Shown here: positions 8,885-18,772 of the stretch, piece by piece
Position numbering within the stretch: position 1 is the stretch's first letter
Layout of the letters: each line of letters starts with the position of its first letter
DNA from: Bog-473 sp963738135
Lineage (GTDB): Bacteria; Actinomycetota; Acidimicrobiia; Acidimicrobiales; RAAP-2
Reading direction: 5' to 3'
Assembly: GCA_963738135.1 (NCBI GenBank)
Contig: CAVTVK010000005.1
Coordinates: 543,781 to 607,780, forward strand
DNA: 64,000 nt
Notes under the pieces: model-generated
Told to the model about the DNA's origin: nothing
Seen by the model: the letters and a program-made list of their open reading frames with translations, nothing else
The model's database searches: none
Position numbers and translations under genes: made by a program

Positions 8885-11074
8885 GTGAAGCAAGTCGCGC
8901 AGAACTACCGCTCGGGGGCGCTCGATGTGATCGACGCGCCCGCGCCCTCGTGCGCTCCCGGAGGGGTGCTCGTACGCTCGCTCTACTCGCTGATCTCGAC
9001 GGGGACCGAATTGATGAAGGTGGGGGAGTCCAAGCTTTCGCTGGTCGGCAAAGCGCGAGCCCGGCCCGACCAGGTGAAGAAGGTCCTCGAGAACGTCCAG
9101 CAACAGGGCGCGCTCACCACCTACAAAAAGGCCATGAACCGCCTGGATTCGTATTCGCCGTTGGGCTACTCGCTCGCGGGCGTCGTACAGGAGGTTGGAC
9201 AGGGGGCTGAGGAGTTTGCAGTCGGCCAGCTGGTGGCTTGCGCGGGGAACGAGTTCGCCCTCCACGCAGAACTCAACTGGGTACCGACGAATCTCTGCGT
9301 GGCGGTGCCCGACGGCGTTTCGCCGCAGCTGGCCGCTTTCGCGACCGTCGGCTCGATCGCATTGCAGGGTGTTCGCCAGGGCAATGTCCAGATCGGGGAC
9401 ACCGCGTGCGTGATCGGCCTGGGCTTGGTCGGACAGTTGGTCGTTCAGCTGCTCGTGGCCTCTGGCGTCCAAGTGGTCGGCCTCGACCCCGACCACGACC
9501 GATGCCGGTTGGCGGAGAAGGCCGGCGCCCTGTTGTGCACGGCGCCGGACGACGACGGTGCAACAGCGGTGGAGCAAGCATTGGCAAAGGCCTCGGGTGG
9601 AATCGGTGCCGACCGGGTCTTTCTCGTCGCGGGTGGCCCGTCGAACCAGCCGGTGGAGCTGGCAGCTCGTTTGGCACGCGACCGGGCGACAATTGTCGAC
9701 ATTGGCAAATGCAAGCTTGATCTGCCCTGGAACGACTACTACGAGAAGGAACTCGAACTTCGGTTTTCCCGCTCCTACGGGCCGGGCCGTTATGACCCCA
9801 AGTACGAACTCGACGGAGTCGATTACCCCGCAGGGTACGTGCGCTGGACCGAGCGACGAAATCTGCATTGCTTCGTCAACGCAGTGGCGAGAAAGGAGAT
9901 CGATCCCGAGCCGCTCATTGCCGGGATCTTTCCTCTTGACGACGCGCCAGACGTCTACCAGCAGCTCAGCTCCGGCGTCTTGCAGGGCGTCGGCTTCCTG
10001 TTCGAGTACGACGCGCCGGAAGAGACCTCTCCCCAGCCTCCGGTGGGAGTTGGAACGACCAGGGCGGCATCGTCACAGTCAGTGCGCAGTCGCCGTGACG
10101 GACTTCGCGAAGACACCATGCAGATCGGCTTTGTCGGCGCTGGGAATTATGCGTCGTCGATGCTCCTTCCTCACCTCGTGAAACAGCCGGGGATAGAACT
10201 GGCCCGCGTTGCCACCCGCCGTTCGCTGTCAGCGGTCAACGCGCAGCGAAAGTTCCAGTTCCGTGATGCCGGCACCGATCCGGAATCCGTCTTCGAAGAC
10301 CCGCGCATCGATGCAGTGTTCATCGTCACACGACACAGCGCGCATGCCGACCTGACGTGCCGGGCACTCGAGGCTGGAAAAGCCGTGTTCGTCGAAAAGC
10401 CGCTGGCTCTGACATCCGACGAGCTCGAACGTATCCTCGGCACGGTGGACGAGACCGGTAACGACAGGATCATGGTCGGCTTCAACCGTCGGTTTTCCCC
10501 ACTGCTCGTGGAGATGAAAGCGCGCTTCGGTCAGTCAGCCGAGCCGACGAACGCCCGCTACCTCGTCAATGCGGGACGCCTGGCGTCGGACAGTTGGTAT
10601 CGGGACAACGAAACCGAAGGCTCTCGTTTCGTGGGAGAGGGCGGTCACTTCGTGGACACGTTGAGTTGGTGGATCGGGAGCGATCCTGTCGAGGTCATGA
10701 CGATGGCGGCCGGCGATCCCGACGAAGTGCAAATGAGCCTTCGCTACAGGGACGGATCGCTCGGGACCATCACATATCTGACCTCTATGCACCGGCGCTT
10801 TCCCAAGGAAACATTCGAGGTGTCGAGTGGTGGACGGACGGCACGGCTCGACAATTTCAAGCGAAGCACGGTCTGGACGGGCCCACGCGCTCGGGTCCGC
10901 CGTCCTCTCGGATCGGCGGACAAGGGTCAGCCGGCCGAGATCAAGGCCTTCCTAGAGGCCGTGCGTGCCGGCGCACCGATGCCTATCTCCCTGGACTCGC
11001 TGGCAGCCACCACTCGGGCCACGCTTGCTGCCGCAGGATCACCTGTCGCGAGCAGCGGGCCACACCCGCTATGA
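8885..11074 (+). CDS. Bi-domain oxidoreductase: zinc-type alcohol dehydrogenase fused to Gfo/Idh/MocA dehydrogenase
   Basis: This 729-residue protein joins two NAD(P)-dependent modules. Residues 1 to about 375 are a medium-chain dehydrogenase-like domain (VRSLYSLISTGTELMK, GYSLAGVVQEVGQG, nucleotide site ACVIGLGLVGQLVVQ). Residues from 412 on are a Gfo/Idh/MocA domain with a second nucleotide site (MQIGFVGAGNYASSMLLPHL) and the signature EAGKAVFVEKPLAL. A linker of about 35 residues separates them, and ATG 10118 at the junction may be the ancestral start of the second enzyme. Fusions of this kind are common in exopolysaccharide clusters next to heparinase-like genes, where they are thought to remodel sugars. 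The GTG start is used because LDV and VLVRSLYS align at the domain start. Confidence 0.9.
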   Translation: MKQVAQNYRSGALDVIDAPAPSCAPGGVLVRSLYSLISTGTELMKVGESKLSLVGKARARPDQVKKVLENVQQQGALTTYKKAMNRLDSYSPLGYSLAGVVQEVGQGAEEFAVGQLVACAGNEFALHAELNWVPTNLCVAVPDGVSPQLAAFATVGSIALQGVRQGNVQIGDTACVIGLGLVGQLVVQLLVASGVQVVGLDPDHDRCRLAEKAGALLCTAPDDDGATAVEQALAKASGGIGADRVFLVAGGPSNQPVELAARLARDRATIVDIGKCKLDLPWNDYYEKELELRFSRSYGPGRYDPKYELDGVDYPAGYVRWTERRNLHCFVNAVARKEIDPEPLIAGIFPLDDAPDVYQQLSSGVLQGVGFLFEYDAPEETSPQPPVGVGTTRAASSQSVRSRRDGLREDTMQIGFVGAGNYASSMLLPHLVKQPGIELARVATRRSLSAVNAQRKFQFRDAGTDPESVFEDPRIDAVFIVTRHSAHADLTCRALEAGKAVFVEKPLALTSDELERILGTVDETGNDRIMVGFNRRFSPLLVEMKARFGQSAEPTNARYLVNAGRLASDSWYRDNETEGSRFVGEGGHFVDTLSWWIGSDPVEVMTMAAGDPDEVQMSLRYRDGSLGTITYLTSMHRRFPKETFEVSSGGRTARLDNFKRSTVWTGPRARVRRPLGSADKGQPAEIKAFLEAVRAGAPMPISLDSLAATTRATLAAAGSPVASSGPHPL

Positions 11075-11117
11075 CACCTCGGTGTCAGCCCTTGAAGGGC
11101 GTCGACATCGATCGATC

Positions 11118-13148
11118 ATGAATTCAGTCGAGATCGAATGGCGGCTCCGGCGACTGTCGAAGATGTCCGCCTCCGAGGTGAAATGGCGAATTTCCGACCA
11201 CGTGCGGCGCAAGCGGTGGGCGTCCCAGCAGGTGATGCCCGAATTCACCACCCAGTCGCGGCCCGTCCATCGCTCCACGGGCCGGGAACCCTGGGATTCG
11301 GCACGGGTCGCCACGTTTCGGCCGTTTGCTTCCGGAGAGCTACTGCGGGATGTTCCGGAGGATGCGAGTCGAAGCGTCATTGACGCGGCGGACGAGATAT
11401 TGGCGGGGCAGTGGGAGCTTCTCGGTTCCGTGCGCCGGGACATGGAGGACCCGGACTGGTTCTTCGATCCCGTGACCGGCACGCGGGCTCCTCAGTCGGA
11501 CTATTGCTTCAAGGTCGATCATCGATCCGAGGACGTCACCGGAAACGTGAAGCAGATCTGGGAGCTCTCGCGAATGCACCACCTGACGGTGCTCGCGGCA
11601 GCCTTCAGCCTTTCGGGCGACGAGCGCTATGCGGCACGCGCCGCCTCCCACCTCCGCTCCTGGTGGGCTCAGAACCCTTTCCTCTCTGGCGTGCACTGGA
11701 CCAGTGGGATCGAGGCCGGGTTACGACTGATCAGCTGGGTGTGGGTACGGCGCCTGCTCGACGGGTGGGCGGGAGCCGCCGAGCTCTTCGAGCGAAACGA
11801 GGTGGCACGTGCCCAAATCTGGTGGCACCAGCACTACCTCGCGTCCTTTCGCAGTCGAGGTTCGTCCGCCAACAACCACGTCATCGCCGAGGCCGCCGGG
11901 CTCCTGGTGGCCGCGCTCGCCTTTGACATGTTCGACGAGAGTCCTCGCTGGGCCGACGAGGCCGCACTCGTTCTGGAGGAGGAGCTGAAGAGCAACACCT
12001 TTCCGAGCGGCGTCAATCGAGAGATGGCCTTCGACTATCACGGGTTCGTCACTGAGCTGGCGGTGGTTGCGGCTGCCGAGGCGAGCTGGGCGGGCCGTCC
12101 TCTCTCAAGTGATCTGTGGACCCAGCTGTACCTCATGTTCGATGTCGTCGCCGCAACGGTGGATGTCAAGCTCCGGGCCCCGCGCTACGGCGACGGTGAC
12201 AATGGCACAGCTCTCGTCCTCGACGCGCCGGCTGCCGAGCGATGGTCGGGGCTCCTCGCCATCGGCGAGGCCCTGTTCGATGCTCCAGGGTGGTGGCCGC
12301 AGGTAGGGCCGACGGTGACGAGCACGGCTCTGGGATCCGTGGCTGGTCATCGATCAGCAGCTGGACCGGACCGTCGTCCGAGCCACTATGCCGATGCCGG
12401 CCTCACTGTCTTGCGAAGCTCCCCATCGGACGGCAAAGAGATTTGGTGCCGATGCGATGCGGGTCCACATGGTTTCTTGTCCATCGCCGCCCACGGCCAC
12501 GCCGATGCTCTCGCAGTCGAGGTGCGCCTCGACGGAGTGGATGTGTTGGCTGATCCGGGCACCTACTGCTATCACGGTGAACCTCGCTGGCGGAGCTACT
12601 TTCGGTCGACCCTGGCCCACAACACCATTGAGGTCGGCGGCCAGGACCAGTCGACTTCGGGTGGACCCTTCCTTTGGACCCGTCAGGCTCGGAGCAGGTT
12701 GATCGAATTGGACCACGCGCCGGGTGGAGACGTCGTCGGGTGGTGCGCTGAACACGATGGCTACAGGGTGCTCCAACCTCCGCTGGGACATCGCAGGACG
12801 GTACGTCTGGACAGCAAGCTCCGGCGACTCGAAATCGTCGATCAGCTCGAAACGACAGGAGAACACGGGTTCAGGTTGGCGTTCCACCTCGGCCCGGAAA
12901 TTGATGCTCATTTGGTCGAACAGAACCTCGAGCTCAGCTGGTCCGATGGATCCTCGGCACGAGGCGCCACACTCTTCTTGCCCGCTGGCCTCCGCTGGTC
13001 GCTCCGGAGAGGCGAGATCGACTCCGTTCTCGGGTGGTATTCCCCGCGCTTCGGAGCGAAGCAGCCGGCCTGGACCATTGTCGGAGAGGGAACATGCACC
13101 GGGTCCGGTCTGGACACCCATACGACCGAGCTCCAGTTCCATGTGTGA
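11118..13148 (+). CDS. Heparinase II/III-family polysaccharide lyase
   Basis: The 676-residue protein has an alpha-helical N-terminal toroid (IEWRLRRLSKMSASEVKWRI, WELSRMHHLTVLAAAFSLSG, SSANNHVIAEAAGLLVAAL). The beta-rich C-terminal half has FLSIAAHGHADALAVEV, LADPGTYCYHGEPRWRSYFR and LAHNTIEVGGQDQS, the blocks that carry the catalytic Tyr/His in this family. Such enzymes cleave uronic-acid polymers by beta-elimination. No signal peptide is visible, so it may be cytoplasmic or leave by another route. ATG 11118 is chosen over the upstream ATG at 10965, which lies inside the previous gene in another frame. A lyase in this cluster supports a uronic-acid-containing product. Confidence 0.9.
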   Translation: MNSVEIEWRLRRLSKMSASEVKWRISDHVRRKRWASQQVMPEFTTQSRPVHRSTGREPWDSARVATFRPFASGELLRDVPEDASRSVIDAADEILAGQWELLGSVRRDMEDPDWFFDPVTGTRAPQSDYCFKVDHRSEDVTGNVKQIWELSRMHHLTVLAAAFSLSGDERYAARAASHLRSWWAQNPFLSGVHWTSGIEAGLRLISWVWVRRLLDGWAGAAELFERNEVARAQIWWHQHYLASFRSRGSSANNHVIAEAAGLLVAALAFDMFDESPRWADEAALVLEEELKSNTFPSGVNREMAFDYHGFVTELAVVAAAEASWAGRPLSSDLWTQLYLMFDVVAATVDVKLRAPRYGDGDNGTALVLDAPAAERWSGLLAIGEALFDAPGWWPQVGPTVTSTALGSVAGHRSAAGPDRRPSHYADAGLTVLRSSPSDGKEIWCRCDAGPHGFLSIAAHGHADALAVEVRLDGVDVLADPGTYCYHGEPRWRSYFRSTLAHNTIEVGGQDQSTSGGPFLWTRQARSRLIELDHAPGGDVVGWCAEHDGYRVLQPPLGHRRTVRLDSKLRRLEIVDQLETTGEHGFRLAFHLGPEIDAHLVEQNLELSWSDGSSARGATLFLPAGLRWSLRRGEIDSVLGWYSPRFGAKQPAWTIVGEGTCTGSGLDTHTTELQFHV

Positions 13149-13358
13149 GCTGAGGGGACCTTTCCCCAGGTGGAGCCGGAGCCGAAGGTCGTGCTCTCGT
13201 GCTGCCCGCAAGTATCTGTACCACCGTGGCCTGCTCTCACTGAGGGTGACGCACCGAGTGAGGACGCCCTGATGGTTATGCGCGCGGGTGCCACGCGCCC
13301 CTTGGACTCGGACCACCCCTCGACTTCTGGAGGATCGGAAGCACGGACGCACCTGCGC

Positions 13359-14492
13359 ATGGCTCTGAATCTGCTGACGGACGACCCGACTCAGCCGTCC
13401 GGAGCGCACTGGTGCTGGACGCGAATCGTGCCGGAAATGGCCAACCGGCTGCTCCCCGGTGAGGAACTCAACTTGATGTTGAGCCCATCCGCGCGGCACT
13501 ACTTCCCGGACGACGGGGATGCCGTTCGTTGCCTCACGTTCCCCTGGTCGAACGAGCATCGGCTCTTGCGAACTGCCAGTGAACATCTGGTGACACCATT
13601 TCGGCTTCCCCTGCGTCATATCGACCTGCTGAGTACCGCCATTGCTCCCGTCGTGAAGTCCACCCGTTCACTGGTCATCCACATGAAGACGATGCATGCA
13701 TTCACCGTTCCGGAGACCGTGGGCATCGGTCCTCGTATGTACCGCCGTCTGAACTACCAACGCTCGGTCCGCATCGCTGACGCGGTCATCGTCAACTCCA
13801 ACAGCCTGCGGGCCGAAATCGACGAGTATCTGGAGGTCGACCCAGCGAAGGTCAGCTTGATCTACGAGGCCGTCGACCACGAGATCTTCAAGCCGGGTGA
13901 CGGCGACGCGGCGCGCGCTCATGTGGCGCCGTTCGGGATCTCACGGCCATTCGTGCTGTTCGTTTCGTCCCTGTGGCGGTACAAGAATGCCGATGGGCTC
14001 CTGCATGCGTGGAAGCTGATTCGTCACGAGCTGGCCGGCCGCCAACTCGTCATCCTCGGAGCCGAGCGTGACCAAAAGTACTCGGCGGAGCTCCACCAGC
14101 TCGTCGCCGATCTCGGCATCGCCGACGATGTCGTCTTTGTCGGCGGCGTGCCGAACGAGGAGACTGTCCACTTCTACCGAGCGGCGGAACTCCTGGCGTA
14201 CCCCTCGTTCAATGAGACCTTCGGGCTTCCGATCCTGGAGGCGATGGCCTGCGCCTGTCCGGTCGTCACATCCAATGTGAGCTCCATGCCCGAGATTGCC
14301 GGTGGGGCCGCCATTCTCACCGACCCACACGATCCGAGCGCAATCGGCCGGTCGATCCTCGAAGCCGTCGGTTCCGACGTACCCAGACTTCGAACCGAGG
14401 GGCTCCGTCGGGCCCAGCAGTTCACCTGGAGTGCGGTCGCCGAGGCGACTCTGAACGTCTACCGCCAGGCTGCCGAGCGGCGAAAGCAATAA
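13359..14492 (+). CDS. GT4-family glycosyltransferase
   Basis: The 377-residue enzyme starts MALNLLTDDPTQPSGAHWCW. Its acceptor-side domain ends near ADAVIVNSNSLRAEIDEYL. The donor domain shows RPFVLFVSSLWRYKNADGL and the E-x7-E motif NETFGLPILEAMACACPVV. It should extend the lipid-linked repeat unit with a nucleotide sugar and retain the anomeric configuration, as known for GT4. An in-frame ATG at 13272 would add 29 residues of unlikely composition, so 13359 is preferred. The gene is 210 bases after the lyase and convergent with the flippase, from which it is only 5 bases away. Confidence 0.88.
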   Translation: MALNLLTDDPTQPSGAHWCWTRIVPEMANRLLPGEELNLMLSPSARHYFPDDGDAVRCLTFPWSNEHRLLRTASEHLVTPFRLPLRHIDLLSTAIAPVVKSTRSLVIHMKTMHAFTVPETVGIGPRMYRRLNYQRSVRIADAVIVNSNSLRAEIDEYLEVDPAKVSLIYEAVDHEIFKPGDGDAARAHVAPFGISRPFVLFVSSLWRYKNADGLLHAWKLIRHELAGRQLVILGAERDQKYSAELHQLVADLGIADDVVFVGGVPNEETVHFYRAAELLAYPSFNETFGLPILEAMACACPVVTSNVSSMPEIAGGAAILTDPHDPSAIGRSILEAVGSDVPRLRTEGLRRAQQFTWSAVAEATLNVYRQAAERRKQ

Positions 14493-14497
14493 CCACG

Positions 14498-15899
14498 CTA
14501 CAAATGCTGGTCCGACGATTCGGCTGGCGGACGCCAGGCTGAAGCCTCCGGCGAAAGCGCGAGCAGAACCTCGGTGTTTCTCGTCAACCGGCTCCGGAGT
14601 GCGTCTATGGCGGTCCGACGCTGCGTTCCCTCAACCGATCGACGAGTCCAGGATTGCAGCATCACGATGGCGACAGTGGCGAGGGCGCTCGTGAGCACGT
14701 CCGCCGCCGCGGCGCCTGTGACTCCGTAGGCGGCGGCCAGGACGCTTACGGCCGCGACGGCGAAGGCCAATTTGGCCAGCTGCACAACAAACAGCGGGCG
14801 GACCCGGCGTGTGGCGGTCAACGTGATGATCGGGCCCACTGCGAAAGCGGACATCAGCATGGAGATTGCGAACAGGCGCGGCGCAGGTCGCGTATTGGAC
14901 GAAGTCGGGACCATACAGGAGCTTCAGAAGGGCGGGCGCTGCCACAAAGACGGCGATACTGCATGCGACTGAAGCGGCAACTCCCGCTCCGGTTACGAAT
15001 CTGGCAACTCTCGCCATGCCCGCCCAACCGCGCTCGGCGAGTTGCTTTGTCGCTTCTGGCAGGCCGAAACTTCCCCCCGCATTGACCACCAGGGTCGTCG
15101 GGCCGACCACCAGTCCCTGCGCAGCCTTCAAACCTCCCAGTGCCGCCGGGCCCAGCATGACACCCGCAATGATGAGATAGAGCTGGCTGGCCCCCCAACT
15201 GGCGGCACGCTCGCTGGCCAGCCACCGGCTCATGGGCAGACGAGACCAGAGAAATGCCCCTCCTCCGCGTATCGACGGACGCACCGAGAATTGCCGGAGA
15301 CCATAGAGAGCGGCGACTGTTGCTCCCAGGCCCCAAGCCGCCACCACCGCGAACACCGAGTGCAGACCCGCCAGGAAGACGATCCCGAACGCCAGCGCCT
15401 GGACGGCGTTGAACAGGAGGTCGTTTACCAGGGATTTTTGTGGCTTCCCCTGCATGAAGCCGATCCAGCGCCAGTAATCCTGGAGGTCGAGCATGATGAC
15501 CCAGGGAGCCACCGAAAGCAGGCCCACTCCAAAAGTGTGTTGGCCGATGACGAGGAGGGCGGTACCCACGGCGGCGATGATGCATGCGGCCATCAGACCG
15601 AGCGTGACGTCCGCGGCGAACCCGCGCCGAACGTACTCATCCTTCTCATCACCGCGCATGTCGCCCATGATCGCCATCGGGTCGGTGATCAACGACCGAT
15701 GCATCGTCGTCACCAGAATCCAGACGGTATAGGCGAGTGCGAAGGCTCCCAGACCGGCGGGACCACTGATTCGGGCCACGACGATCCCGACCGCGAAATT
15801 CGACGCCGACGCGACACACTGGTCCGCCATGGTCACAGAGGCGCGGGACGCCGCGCTGCCGCGGCGGGGCCATCGGACGCCCATCCGCGTGCCGGACAT
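14498..15899 (-). pseudogene. Wzx-like polysaccharide flippase, one frameshift
   Basis: Minus-strand reading from ATG 15899, preceded by AAGAGGT, gives many membrane helices typical of the MATE/Wzx superfamily: MADQCVASASNFAVGIVVAR, ALAYTVWILVTTMHRSLIT, LYLIIAGVMLGPAALGGLKA. The frame then breaks near 14885-14900. The sequel in the next frame (FAISMLMSAFAVGPIITLT, LAKLAFAVAAVSVLAAAYG) runs to 14498 and supplies the last helices. The joined protein would be about 465 residues, normal for a lipid-linked repeat-unit flippase. It reads against its neighbours, so it has its own promoter in the 15.9-16.3 kb gap. The break may be a sequencing indel. Confidence 0.8.
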
Positions 15900-16276
15900 A
15901 CCTCTTACCCGGCTCGGTCAACGCGAGCAGAACGCTCGCTGGCCTGGGTACGCGTCATGGTATTTGGAGGAAGGGGCTCCATGGGAGCACCCGCAAGACA
16001 TAGAGCGCGTGGCCACAGCGCAGATACAGCGAGCAAGGGCATCCTCCGATCATGGCGGGCCTCCTGTGGATTCGTCCTGGCGAGGGTGGTCGCAACTTCC
16101 CAGTCCGGCCAGGGGAGCTCATATCGTGGCTGGGTGGGCGTCTCATTTTGGACAGTATCTTCTGCCGCTCTCGGTCCTCTCTATAGCTGTCAATTCCGGA
16201 GGCCGTCGGGCGAGAGCCACATCAGTCGATCCGGACTCGTCGTCTCACTCACGCTTCGGCCCGGGACCCAACTCAA
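15900..16276. other. Divergent promoter region between flippase and LuxR regulator
   Basis: No gene is supported in these 377 bases. The flippase ribosome site (AAGAGGT on the minus strand) lies at the left end. The right half is slightly AT-richer (TTTTGGACAGTATCTTCTG and TCTCTATAGCTGTC near 16150-16195), but no pair of boxes with correct spacing stands out. Confidence 0.4.
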
Positions 16277-17041
16277 GTGCTCAACAGCGACCTCCACCAG
16301 CCTCTCGAACGAACCGGCTCCTCAGGCGGTTCTTCGTTCCCAGGTTCCAGGATCTCTGTCGTCGTGGTTGCGGCTGAACAGCTGTTCGCTCTCGGGTTGG
16401 CACGTCTCCTCGGCGAGGACGAGTACCTCAACGTCATCGGTGTGTCCGACGGCGACCCGGACCTCCTCGGACTGTGCGTCGCCAGGTCCGTCGACGTCGT
16501 CCTGATAGACCTCGAGCTCACGCGGGCCAATTGCATCGATGTCGTACGGTTGCTTGCGTCGGAGTGCCCATCCACCAGGACATTGGTGCTGACGTCCAAT
16601 CCAGACCGGCGCGTCCGTCCCGCCATGATCGCCGGTGCCTCAGGTGTTCTGCTGAAGGACACATCCCCCGAGGCAACGAGGGCTGCGGTCGTGTCGGTCC
16701 ATCTGGGTGATCAGGTTCTCTGCAACGAAGCGGCCCGATGGGTCCTCGGTGAAGATCCCTCCGCCCATTTGACGCAACGAGAGTCAGACGTATTGCGCAT
16801 AATGGCGCAGGGCGCCAACAACGCGGAAATTGCTCGGCAGCTCCAGCTCGGCCAGAAGACCGTACGCAACTACGTAAGCCGGCTGTATCGGAAGCTCGAT
16901 CTCAACAATCGCGCACAACTCGCCGCCTACCTGGCCGACACGGACATGGCACCCAGTGTCAATCGGGGGACAGACTCGAACGCAGACCCCGAGGCCTCCA
17001 TCGAACCAACGCTTATCCCGGACGCAACGGATCGGAAATGA
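16277..17041 (+). CDS. LuxR/NarL-type response regulator with atypical receiver domain
   Basis: The 254-residue protein has a receiver-like domain (ISVVVVAAEQLFALGLARLL, probable phospho-acceptor in VDVVLIDLEL, Lys in GVLLKDTSPEATRAAV) and a LuxR HTH (LTQRESDVLRIMAQGANNAE, LQLGQKTVRNYVSRLYRKLD). As in the regulator at 3423, the acidic residues that should follow the first strand are missing (AAEQ instead of DDH). GTG 16277 is the first start before the receiver fold. It is directly upstream of the two Wzz-like genes and the polymerase and may control their expression; the 190-base gap to Wzz would hold the target promoter. The last 40 residues are low-complexity. Confidence 0.82.
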   Translation: MLNSDLHQPLERTGSSGGSSFPGSRISVVVVAAEQLFALGLARLLGEDEYLNVIGVSDGDPDLLGLCVARSVDVVLIDLELTRANCIDVVRLLASECPSTRTLVLTSNPDRRVRPAMIAGASGVLLKDTSPEATRAAVVSVHLGDQVLCNEAARWVLGEDPSAHLTQRESDVLRIMAQGANNAEIARQLQLGQKTVRNYVSRLYRKLDLNNRAQLAAYLADTDMAPSVNRGTDSNADPEASIEPTLIPDATDRK

Positions 17042-17230
17042 ACGACCGACCCCTCGGCGATTTTCACTACGTCCCAACCGAGCGGACGGCAGTGGAGGGA
17101 AGTCGACGACCTCCGAGTTGGTTGACCTCGAGACAATCGGGACTTGCCTCCGATGTATCAGGGCCCGTCCCAGTGACTCCCTCAATGCAGGTGCATTGCC
17201 CGCAGTCGACACGACGAGGAGGGGGCTCAA

Positions 17231-18772
17231 TTGCCTGAGCAGACGTTCGATTTGCGGCGAGTGCTGTGGCTCTTGCGCCGACGGCGCACCATCCTGGCCG
17301 CCTTCACACTCGTGGGCGCGCTCATACCGACGATCCTCATGCTGTCGCGTTCGACCCCCTACACGGCGACGTCGATCGTCCTGGTGCCGACTTCCGCCGC
17401 AAATGACTCGTCAGGAGGATCCGCGGGCGGTTCCACCAACGGAAACGTCACTGACAGCGCGCTCGCCGTGAGTTCTGCCGTGCTGGGTGCGGCCGGATCA
17501 AAAGCTACTCCTCCTGTGACGCTCGAGGCGGCCCAACATCGGGTCAGTGCCGCTCCGTTGGCGACGAACCTGGTGCAGATCACGGCGACCGGGTCTTCCC
17601 CACGGGCGGCTGAATCGCTGGCCAACGCCGTGGCCAACCGACTGGTCGAGTTCGTCACGTCGTCGAACCTGTCGAGCGGATCCAGCGCTCTCACTGGGCT
17701 CGAGGCCCAGGCTGCAGACTTGACCAAGCAGGTGAACAAGTACGACCAGGAAATCCAAGTCGAACAAGCCGCTATCCAGTCGCACCCGAATTCCCCGATA
17801 GCCCAACAGGACACCCAGCTTCTGGGCTCCCTGACTACGGCCCAAGCCAACGCATCGCTGCAGCTTCAGACTGTGAACAGCCTGATCGCGTCGACGAAGC
17901 TCAGCAGCGCTGCCACGAATGGTGGTACGGCGGTCATTCAGCACGCGTCGTCCGCAAGTGGGCCTTCGCTGCTCAGCCGACTCGTCCCAATCGCGATTGG
18001 AGCTGTTCTTGGGTTTCTCATTGGCGCCGCGATAGTCGTCATCCGATATCGGGACTCAAAGCTCACGACCCGTGACGAGATCGCTGCGGTCGCCGGCCTT
18101 CCTGTCGTGCTCTCATTGAGGGTCGGGCATTTGGCCCGATCCTCAGACTGGCTGACCCTGTTGCAGGAGCACGAACCGGTCGCGACGGAGATGTGGAACG
18201 TCCGTAAAGTACTGAGCGAGTTGGATGCTCCCGATGTCGGGGGGCGGGTACTGACGGTCATCACTTTGGCCGACGACACTGCGAGTATGGCAGCGGTCGC
18301 CCATCTCGCGGTGGCCGCCTCGGCAATGGAGATTTCAACCTCCCTGGTCTTGACGTCGAACGACCCGGGAGCACGAGGGCTGAGCGATGCCTGTGACCTT
18401 CTCACGGCCCGTAATGAGGCAGCGCGACCGAATCTTCGTCTGTTCAAGGGCTCATCCTCGGTCGAAGAGGCCGAGAGTGCGCTCACCATCATTTCGATCG
18501 TGCTCAATCCCGATCAACCCATGATCCCGGCATTTGTCGCACGCGGCATGGTCATGGTGGCGATCTCATCCGGATTCGTGGGCCAGGAACAGCTCGCCCG
18601 GGTTCTCATCGCCGTCGGGCAGGAAGGCCTGTCCGTCAGGGGTTTGGTCGTCACGAATCCGATGAGTGGCGACAGGTCGCTGGGCTCGCTCCCCAACGCC
18701 AGCGAGCAGGTGACTCGGTTCCTCCAGTCCCGTGCGTTGGAGCCCTGGAGTGGAGGTGCCGACGTACGGTGA
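17231..18772 (+). CDS. Wzz/CpsC-type chain-length protein with a degenerate kinase-like tail
   Basis: The 513-residue protein starts at TTG 17231, supported by GAGGAGGGGG at 17215-17225. The N-terminal Wzz domain has a first membrane helix (TILAAFTLVGALIPTILML), a periplasmic part with coiled-coil character (about residues 150-220) and a second helix (LLSRLVPIAIGAVLGFLIGA). The C-terminal 200 residues look like the BY-kinase fold (GGRVLTVITLADDTASMAAV, then ISTSLVLTSNDPGARG), but the Walker A GKT/S is absent. It should set polymer length with the O-antigen polymerase, without tyrosine kinase activity of its own. It overlaps the next gene by 4 bases (GTGA), so the two are translationally coupled. 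Confidence 0.85.
   Translation: MPEQTFDLRRVLWLLRRRRTILAAFTLVGALIPTILMLSRSTPYTATSIVLVPTSAANDSSGGSAGGSTNGNVTDSALAVSSAVLGAAGSKATPPVTLEAAQHRVSAAPLATNLVQITATGSSPRAAESLANAVANRLVEFVTSSNLSSGSSALTGLEAQAADLTKQVNKYDQEIQVEQAAIQSHPNSPIAQQDTQLLGSLTTAQANASLQLQTVNSLIASTKLSSAATNGGTAVIQHASSASGPSLLSRLVPIAIGAVLGFLIGAAIVVIRYRDSKLTTRDEIAAVAGLPVVLSLRVGHLARSSDWLTLLQEHEPVATEMWNVRKVLSELDAPDVGGRVLTVITLADDTASMAAVAHLAVAASAMEISTSLVLTSNDPGARGLSDACDLLTARNEAARPNLRLFKGSSSVEEAESALTIISIVLNPDQPMIPAFVARGMVMVAISSGFVGQEQLARVLIAVGQEGLSVRGLVVTNPMSGDRSLGSLPNASEQVTRFLQSRALEPWSGGADVR

Noticed and set aside
8801..9868. Minus-strand frame of 355 codons opposite the fused oxidoreductase
   Set aside because: The sense strand has clear dehydrogenase motifs; long antisense frames are common at this GC content.
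10965..11117. Extended N-terminus of the heparinase-like gene
   Set aside because: This part overlaps the end of the fused oxidoreductase in another frame; ATG 11118 gives the family-like start.
12354..13619. Minus-strand frame of 421 codons opposite the heparinase and glycosyltransferase
   Set aside because: It spans the ends of two well-supported genes and shows no motif of its own.
15042..16505. Plus-strand frame of 487 codons opposite the flippase
   Set aside because: The minus strand encodes regular membrane helices; the plus frame is hydrophilic, His/Arg-rich shadow sequence.
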